From the NCBI GenBank assembly GCA_904394705.1, contig CAJFNJ010000039.1, positions 51,520 through 115,519 of the forward strand: DNA of 64,000 bases. The letters run 5' to 3'. The stretch is from Avimicrobium caecorum. Lineage in GTDB: Bacteria > Bacillota > Clostridia > Oscillospirales > Ruminococcaceae. Positions 59,818 through 64,000 of this stretch are shown one piece after another (positions within the stretch are counted from its first letter, which is position 1; the number at the start of each line of letters is the position of its first letter). The translations under genes and the position numbers were made by a program. Below the pieces are notes generated by a model that saw only the letters and a program-made list of their open reading frames with translations, did no database searches and was not told the DNA's origin.

Positions 59818-61903
59818 GTATATCGGCAAGCGTCTGGATGGACGGTACCTGGTGGATGAACTGGTGGGCATCGGCGGTATGGCAAATGTCTACAAGGCCA
59901 CCGATGTATCCAATGGACGCATTGTGGCGGTGAAGATCCTCCGGGACGAATATGTACAGAATGGAGAACTGCTCCGCCGCTTCAAGAATGAATCCAAGGC
60001 AGTGGCACTGCTCTCCCATCCCAATATTGTCCGGGTGTATGATGTCAACTTCTCTGACCGGGTGAATTACATCGTGATGGAGTATATCGACGGCATCACC
60101 CTCAAAGAATATATCGAACACAAGGGTGTGCTGGACTGGAAGGAAGCCGTTTACTTCACCATCCAGATCCTGCGGGCTCTGCAGCATGCCCATGACAACG
60201 GCATTGTCCACCGGGACATCAAGCCCCAGAACATCATGCTGCTCAAGGACGGCTCCATCAAGGTGACCGACTTCGGCATCGCACGGTTTGCCCGCAGCGG
60301 CATGCACACCATGACCGATAAGGCCATCGGCTCGGTGCACTACATAAGCCCCGAGCAGGCCAAGGGCGATGTCACCGACAACCGGGCGGATCTCTATTCG
60401 GTGGGCGTCATGCTCTATGAGATGCTCACAGGCCGGCTTCCCTTTGAAGCGGAATCGGCAGTGGCAGTGGCGATCAAGCACATTGAAGAGGTTCCGAAAC
60501 CGCCCCGGGAATGGAACCCGGATATTCCGGCGGGCCTGGAATCCATTGTGATGCGGGCCATGCAGAAGGATGCCGCAGACCGGTATGCCTCGGCAGCGGA
60601 AATGCTCCGGGACATCGACTCCTTCAAGAAGGACCCGTCCATATCGTTTGAATACAAGTACCGCACCCCTTCGGAATCCGCCCATGAGGCACGGATTGAA
60701 AAGGAGGTCAGCGGAGTTCAGCAGGCCAGCCATGAGGAAGGCCGCCATTCGGCCCGGCAGGCCAAAGCAGGAGGGATCGCAGCCGTGTTTTCCAACCGGA
60801 AAAAGGATAAAAAATCGGAGCGGAACGGATCTTCCCGTTCCCGGAACAGTTCTTCCCAGCGCCGCAGAGTGGCACGGGAAAATGAGGAACTGACCGAAGA
60901 AGCCCGCAAGAATACCACTTCCAAACGGGGCGAGCGCCGGGGTCTGCTCACCACACTGGTGGGTGTGACCTGTGCCTTTGTCATCGGTTCGATGATCTTT
61001 GTGGGCACCATGCTGCTGCTCAATAACCCCTTCGAACGGGTGGAGGACATCAAGGTGCCGAACCTGCTGGGTCTGGACTATGAATCCATCAAGGACAGCG
61101 CGGAGTATGCGGACTTCAATATCGTCGTCAAGGAGAGCGGCTACAATGCCGAATATCCGGTGGGACAGATCTATGACCAGTCCCCGTCTGAAGGGCGTAC
61201 TGTCAAGAGCGGCGCCACCATTGAGGTCAAGGTGAGCCAGGGCACTGAACTGGGCACCATTCCGGTGGTGATGGGCAAGGACCCGGATACCGTGGAAAGT
61301 GCTCTCCGGGCAGAGGGCTTTACCCAGATCACCCGGTCGGAGGTCTACAACAATGTAGTGCCGTCCGGTCTGGTATGCGGCATCAACCCCGGCGAGGGCA
61401 GTGAGGTAGCCACCTCCACACCCATCAGCCTGCAGATCAGCCAGGGCCCCGAAACAAAGACAGCCGAAGTCCCGGATCTGGGCGGCCTGTCGCTGGAGAA
61501 GGCCAGAACCAAGCTGGAAAAGGCCGGCCTCAAGGTGGGTGAGATTACCTATCGCTCCAGTGAGAGCAGCACCGATACCGTCATCGGACAGGACCCTGTC
61601 TTTGGCTCTCAGGTCAGCGAGGGCAGCTATGTCAACCTGACCCTCAGCTCGGGTGATCGGGATATCGGCAGCGTCCAGCTCTATATCACCCTGCCGGAGA
61701 ACGGCTCTGCCACCATGACTGCCACCGCGGTCCAGGATGGCAATGTGGTGATGGAGCGTCAGGTGCAGCCCAACCTCACCAATGTGTGGAAGCCCACCCT
61801 GACCGGCTATGGCACCGCTGAGGTGGAGATCCTGCTGGATGGCGAACACTACCGCACCTATGAGGTGGACTTCGATGAAGGCACCTCCACCCAGATCGAC
61901 TGA
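59810..61903 (+). CDS. pknB: PASTA-domain Ser/Thr kinase PknB (PrkC)
   Basis: A 697-aa membrane kinase that senses muropeptides/lipid II and controls wall growth and germination. Cytosolic kinase domain (about 10-275): GIGGMANVYKA loop, VAVKIL lysine, HRDIKPQNIMLL catalytic loop, VTDFGIARF. A basic linker (about 290-375) leads to one membrane helix (about 377-405, LVGVTCAFVIGSMIFVGTML), then three PASTA repeats (about 412-480, 481-550, 553-622) and a short beta domain. The layout is the PrkC one. PrpC is adjacent. Confidence 0.96.
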   Translation: MDKYIGKRLDGRYLVDELVGIGGMANVYKATDVSNGRIVAVKILRDEYVQNGELLRRFKNESKAVALLSHPNIVRVYDVNFSDRVNYIVMEYIDGITLKEYIEHKGVLDWKEAVYFTIQILRALQHAHDNGIVHRDIKPQNIMLLKDGSIKVTDFGIARFARSGMHTMTDKAIGSVHYISPEQAKGDVTDNRADLYSVGVMLYEMLTGRLPFEAESAVAVAIKHIEEVPKPPREWNPDIPAGLESIVMRAMQKDAADRYASAAEMLRDIDSFKKDPSISFEYKYRTPSESAHEARIEKEVSGVQQASHEEGRHSARQAKAGGIAAVFSNRKKDKKSERNGSSRSRNSSSQRRRVARENEELTEEARKNTTSKRGERRGLLTTLVGVTCAFVIGSMIFVGTMLLLNNPFERVEDIKVPNLLGLDYESIKDSAEYADFNIVVKESGYNAEYPVGQIYDQSPSEGRTVKSGATIEVKVSQGTELGTIPVVMGKDPDTVESALRAEGFTQITRSEVYNNVVPSGLVCGINPGEGSEVATSTPISLQISQGPETKTAEVPDLGGLSLEKARTKLEKAGLKVGEITYRSSESSTDTVIGQDPVFGSQVSEGSYVNLTLSSGDRDIGSVQLYITLPENGSATMTATAVQDGNVVMERQVQPNLTNVWKPTLTGYGTAEVEILLDGEHYRTYEVDFDEGTSTQID

Positions 61904-61914
61904 GGCGGCAGAGT

Positions 61915-62847
61915 ATGACAGAAATGACAGAGAAAACAGAAACAGCCACAGTCCAGGGAAGGATTATCCGGGCCCTGGGCGGGTTCTACTATATCGATAC
62001 ACCGGAGGGCCTGGTGGAGTGCCGGGCCCGGGGTGTGTTCCGCAAGGAGGGCGTCACTCCCTATGTGGGGGATCTGGCCCGGGCGGAACTCACCGGGGAA
62101 GGCAAGGGCTATCTGATCGAGCTTCTGCCCCGGAAGAACTTCCTGATCCGCCCGCCGGTGGCGAATATCGACCTGCTGGTGCTGGTGGTATCCACTGTCA
62201 GCCCGGCACCCAACCGCTTTGTGCTGGATAAGATGCTGGCCGTGGCGGAACACAAGGGCATTGAGCCCATGCTGGCAGTGACCAAGAGCGACCTGCGCCG
62301 GGACCCGGAACTTCTTGCGGACTACCGCAAGGCAGGGTACCGCTGCCTGGAACTCTCCTCGGCTACCGGGGAGGGCGTGGCAGAACTGCGGGAACAGCTA
62401 ACCGGGGGCCGTCTGGTGGTGTTCAGCGGCAATACCGGCGCCGGCAAGAGTTCCCTGCTCAACGCGCTGGAACCCGGCCTGAGCCTTGCCACCGGCGAGG
62501 TCAGTGAAAAGCTGGGCCGGGGCCGGCACACCACCCGCCATGTGGAGCTCTATCCGGTGAGCGGCGGTTTCCTGGCGGATACACCGGGCTTTTCCTCGGT
62601 GGAGCTGGAGAAATTCGCTGTGATCCGCAAGGAGGAGCTTGCCGGATGCTTCCGGGAATTCCAGCCCTATGTGGATCAGTGCCGGTTCGGGGACTGTTCC
62701 CATACCGGAGAGAAGGGCTGCGCCGTGGTGGAAGCGGTGCAGCGGGGCGAGATTGCCCGCAGCCGGTTTGAAAGCTACTGCACCCTCTATGAGGACGCAA
62801 AAAAACTCAACGACTGGGAACTGCCCGGTTATCGTCAGAAAGGGTGA
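61915..62847 (+). CDS. rsgA: Ribosome small-subunit GTPase RsgA
   Basis: A circularly permuted GTPase that checks the maturing 30S subunit. The 310-aa protein has an OB fold (about 12-80), the G4-G5 part first (VTKSDL, about 122), then G1 GNTGAGKSSL (about 173) and DTPGFSSVEL, and the C-terminal zinc site in CRFGDCSHTGEKGC. It starts eleven bases after pknB ends, the usual prpC-pknB-rsgA set. Confidence 0.96.
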   Translation: MTEMTEKTETATVQGRIIRALGGFYYIDTPEGLVECRARGVFRKEGVTPYVGDLARAELTGEGKGYLIELLPRKNFLIRPPVANIDLLVLVVSTVSPAPNRFVLDKMLAVAEHKGIEPMLAVTKSDLRRDPELLADYRKAGYRCLELSSATGEGVAELREQLTGGRLVVFSGNTGAGKSSLLNALEPGLSLATGEVSEKLGRGRHTTRHVELYPVSGGFLADTPGFSSVELEKFAVIRKEELAGCFREFQPYVDQCRFGDCSHTGEKGCAVVEAVQRGEIARSRFESYCTLYEDAKKLNDWELPGYRQKG

Positions 62848-62852
62848 GGAAG

Positions 62853-63491
62853 ATGCCGCGCTGTGTGATTTTTACCGCAGGGGATCAGCATGGAATCGAA
62901 AAACATGAGATCGGCCTGCGCCATGATGACTTTGTGATCTGCTGTGATGCCGGTTACCGGCTGGCTCAGCGTCTGGGGGTGCGCCCCGACCTGCTGCTGG
63001 GGGATTTTGACTCCTATACCGGCGCGCTGCCCGAGGATATTCCGGTGCAGCGGTACATCCGTGACAAGGACGACACCGACACTGTGATCGCCGTCCGGTA
63101 TGCGCTGGAACACGGCTATGACAGCATTCTGCTGGTGGCAGCCACCGGCGGACGGCTGGATCATCTGCTGGGCAACCTGCAGATCCTGGCCTTTATTTCC
63201 GAGAAGGCCCCGGGAACAGCGGCAGAGATCCTCGGTTCCCATGAGCGGGTCTGGCTGCTGGATGGCGGAAGCCTGTCCATTCAGGGCAAGCCGGAGAGCA
63301 CCTTCTCGGTGCTGTGCCACAGTGACCGGGCCGAGGGTGTGACCATCCGGGGCGCCCGGTTCGGGCTGGAAAATGCGGTGATGACCAACCGTTTCCCGCT
63401 GGGTATCAGCAACCGCATCGGAGAGGAACGCATCGCCACCATCTCGGTGGAGAAGGGCATTCTCTTTGTGATCTATCCCAAGGAGGTCTGA
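62853..63491 (+). CDS. thiN: Thiamine pyrophosphokinase
   Basis: Makes thiamine diphosphate from thiamine and ATP. The 212-aa protein has the TPK motifs FVICCDAGYRLAQRLGV, LLLGDFDSYTG, DTDTVIAVRYALEHGYD and ATGGRLDHLLGNLQIL. I prefer ATG 62853, nine bases after AAGGG, to a GTG at 62844 that overlaps rsgA. The rpe gene that usually sits between rsgA and thiN is absent. Confidence 0.94.
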   Translation: MPRCVIFTAGDQHGIEKHEIGLRHDDFVICCDAGYRLAQRLGVRPDLLLGDFDSYTGALPEDIPVQRYIRDKDDTDTVIAVRYALEHGYDSILLVAATGGRLDHLLGNLQILAFISEKAPGTAAEILGSHERVWLLDGGSLSIQGKPESTFSVLCHSDRAEGVTIRGARFGLENAVMTNRFPLGISNRIGEERIATISVEKGILFVIYPKEV

Positions 63492-63495
63492 GCCC

Positions 63496-63873
63496 ATGAA
63501 GCGTATGCTCTGCCTTCTTCTGGGGCTTTGCCTGCTGCTGGGCGGCTGTACTGCCGGCAATAAGGAGAGTTCCTCTTCGGAGCCGGAGAGCCAGGTGTCC
63601 GCGGCGGAACCGGCAGCCGGGGGCATCACCGAGGAAGAAGCGGTGGAACGGGTGCGGGAACTGCTCATCTCGAACAGCCAGAAGCTCTGCACCACCGATG
63701 AAAACATCGCCATGCTCCAGAACAGCCAGTTTACCTGCGAGGGGACCGTCACGGTGGAGGACATCGAGTGCTGGCTGGTGAAAAAGGGAACCGGCAGCTA
63801 TGCGGTTTCCAAGGACGGGGAACATCTCTATGAGTGGCAGGAGGTCACCGGGAGCTATGCCCCGATCCAGTGA
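63496..63873 (+). CDS. Small lipoprotein, 125 aa
   Basis: Begins MKRMLCLLLGLCLLLGGC, a type II signal peptide with lipobox LLGGC (Cys 18), then a Ser/Glu-rich linker and a short mature domain with CTTDENIAML and FTCEGTVTVEDIECWLVKK. Function unknown; it lies four bases after thiN and is last in the unit, before a terminator. Confidence 0.82.
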   Translation: MKRMLCLLLGLCLLLGGCTAGNKESSSSEPESQVSAAEPAAGGITEEEAVERVRELLISNSQKLCTTDENIAMLQNSQFTCEGTVTVEDIECWLVKKGTGSYAVSKDGEHLYEWQEVTGSYAPIQ

Positions 63874-63879
63874 ATTGCG

Positions 63880-63919
63880 AAAAAAGGGAGAGAAACCATC
63901 TGGTTTCTCTCCCTTTTTG
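63880..63919 (+). terminator. Intrinsic terminator of the def-thiN unit
   Basis: AAAAAGGGAGAGAAACC / GGTTTCTCTCCCTTTTT with an ATCT loop; symmetric and strong. Confidence 0.9.
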
Positions 63920-63928
63920 TGTAAAGAA

Positions 63929-63951
63929 AACCACGCGATAGTCGCGTGGTT
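63929..63951. other. Palindromic hairpin at the window edge, possible IS200/IS605-type end
   Basis: AACCACGCGA-TAG-TCGCGTGGTT is a perfect 10-bp hairpin with a 3-base loop, followed by an AT-rich 50 bases that end the window. It has no T-run, so it is not a terminator. Subterminal hairpins with short loops mark the ends of IS200/IS605 elements, and the drop in GC fits foreign DNA, but no transposase is visible. Confidence 0.3.
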
Positions 63952-64000
63952 CAAAAGAGCTTAAGCGGTGAAAAAGATAAAAAAACTCCTAATGTGTTAA

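Overview
The window reads as a chromosome segment of a GC-rich Clostridia bacterium, most likely an Oscillospiraceae/Ruminococcaceae-type gut anaerobe. The evidence is a high-GC Firmicutes gene set (ftsEX with a CwlO-like hydrolase, PyrR attenuation, RemA, YceD-L32, PrpC-PknB with PASTA domains, ScpAB), sporulation genes (spoIIE, gerW/ytfJ) and classical Firmicutes signals (TTGACA/TATAAT promoters, AGGAGG ribosome sites, GC hairpins followed by T-runs). I saw no rRNA, tRNA, CRISPR array or complete mobile element. Genus-level placement is inference.

Layout. 1-6.8 kb: end of ftsE, ftsX, a coiled-coil M23 hydrolase, a CtpA-type S41 protease, greA and a lysS carrying an extra C-terminal tRNA-binding domain. 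7-15.8 kb: a duplicated CmpB-type membrane protein, then the attenuated pyrimidine operon pyrR-pyrC-pyrF-carA-carB; its CarA lacks two catalytic glutaminase residues. 15.8-16.2 kb: a gene-free, structure-prone stretch. 16.2-20.7 kb: trpS with an aminotransferase, a membrane protein/HTH regulator pair with twin operator-like repeats, and gltX. 21-31.5 kb: spoIIE, two DD-carboxypeptidases, a 110-bp tandem repeat array with base-pair covariation, a phosphoesterase, a P-loop protein, pgi, a stand-alone pyruvate kinase C-terminal domain and mtaB. 31.6-37.8 kb: purL followed by a decayed zone (histidine kinase remnant, RND pump with two deletions, frameshifted secreted protein). 37.9-44 kb: yceD-rpmF, der-plsY-gpsA, rpmB, a small unknown and a lipoprotein. 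44.2-49.8 kb: one long unit (M50 protease, scpA, scpB, DUF2953, gerW, dac, rluB, unknown). 49.8-64 kb: housekeeping unit yicC-remA-gmk-rpoZ, priA, then def-fmt-peptidase-rsmB-rlmN-prpC-pknB-rsgA-thiN-lipoprotein with many start/stop overlaps.

How the genes work together. Most of the window is core growth machinery: envelope remodelling (FtsEX/M23, three Dac enzymes, PknB/PrpC), UMP and purine synthesis, translation and RNA modification, chromosome condensation and replication restart. The observations most worth a second look are the apparently glutaminase-dead CarA, the covarying 110-bp tandem repeats, the LysRS fusion, the deletion-scarred RND/kinase locus, and the unexplained structured gap after carB.
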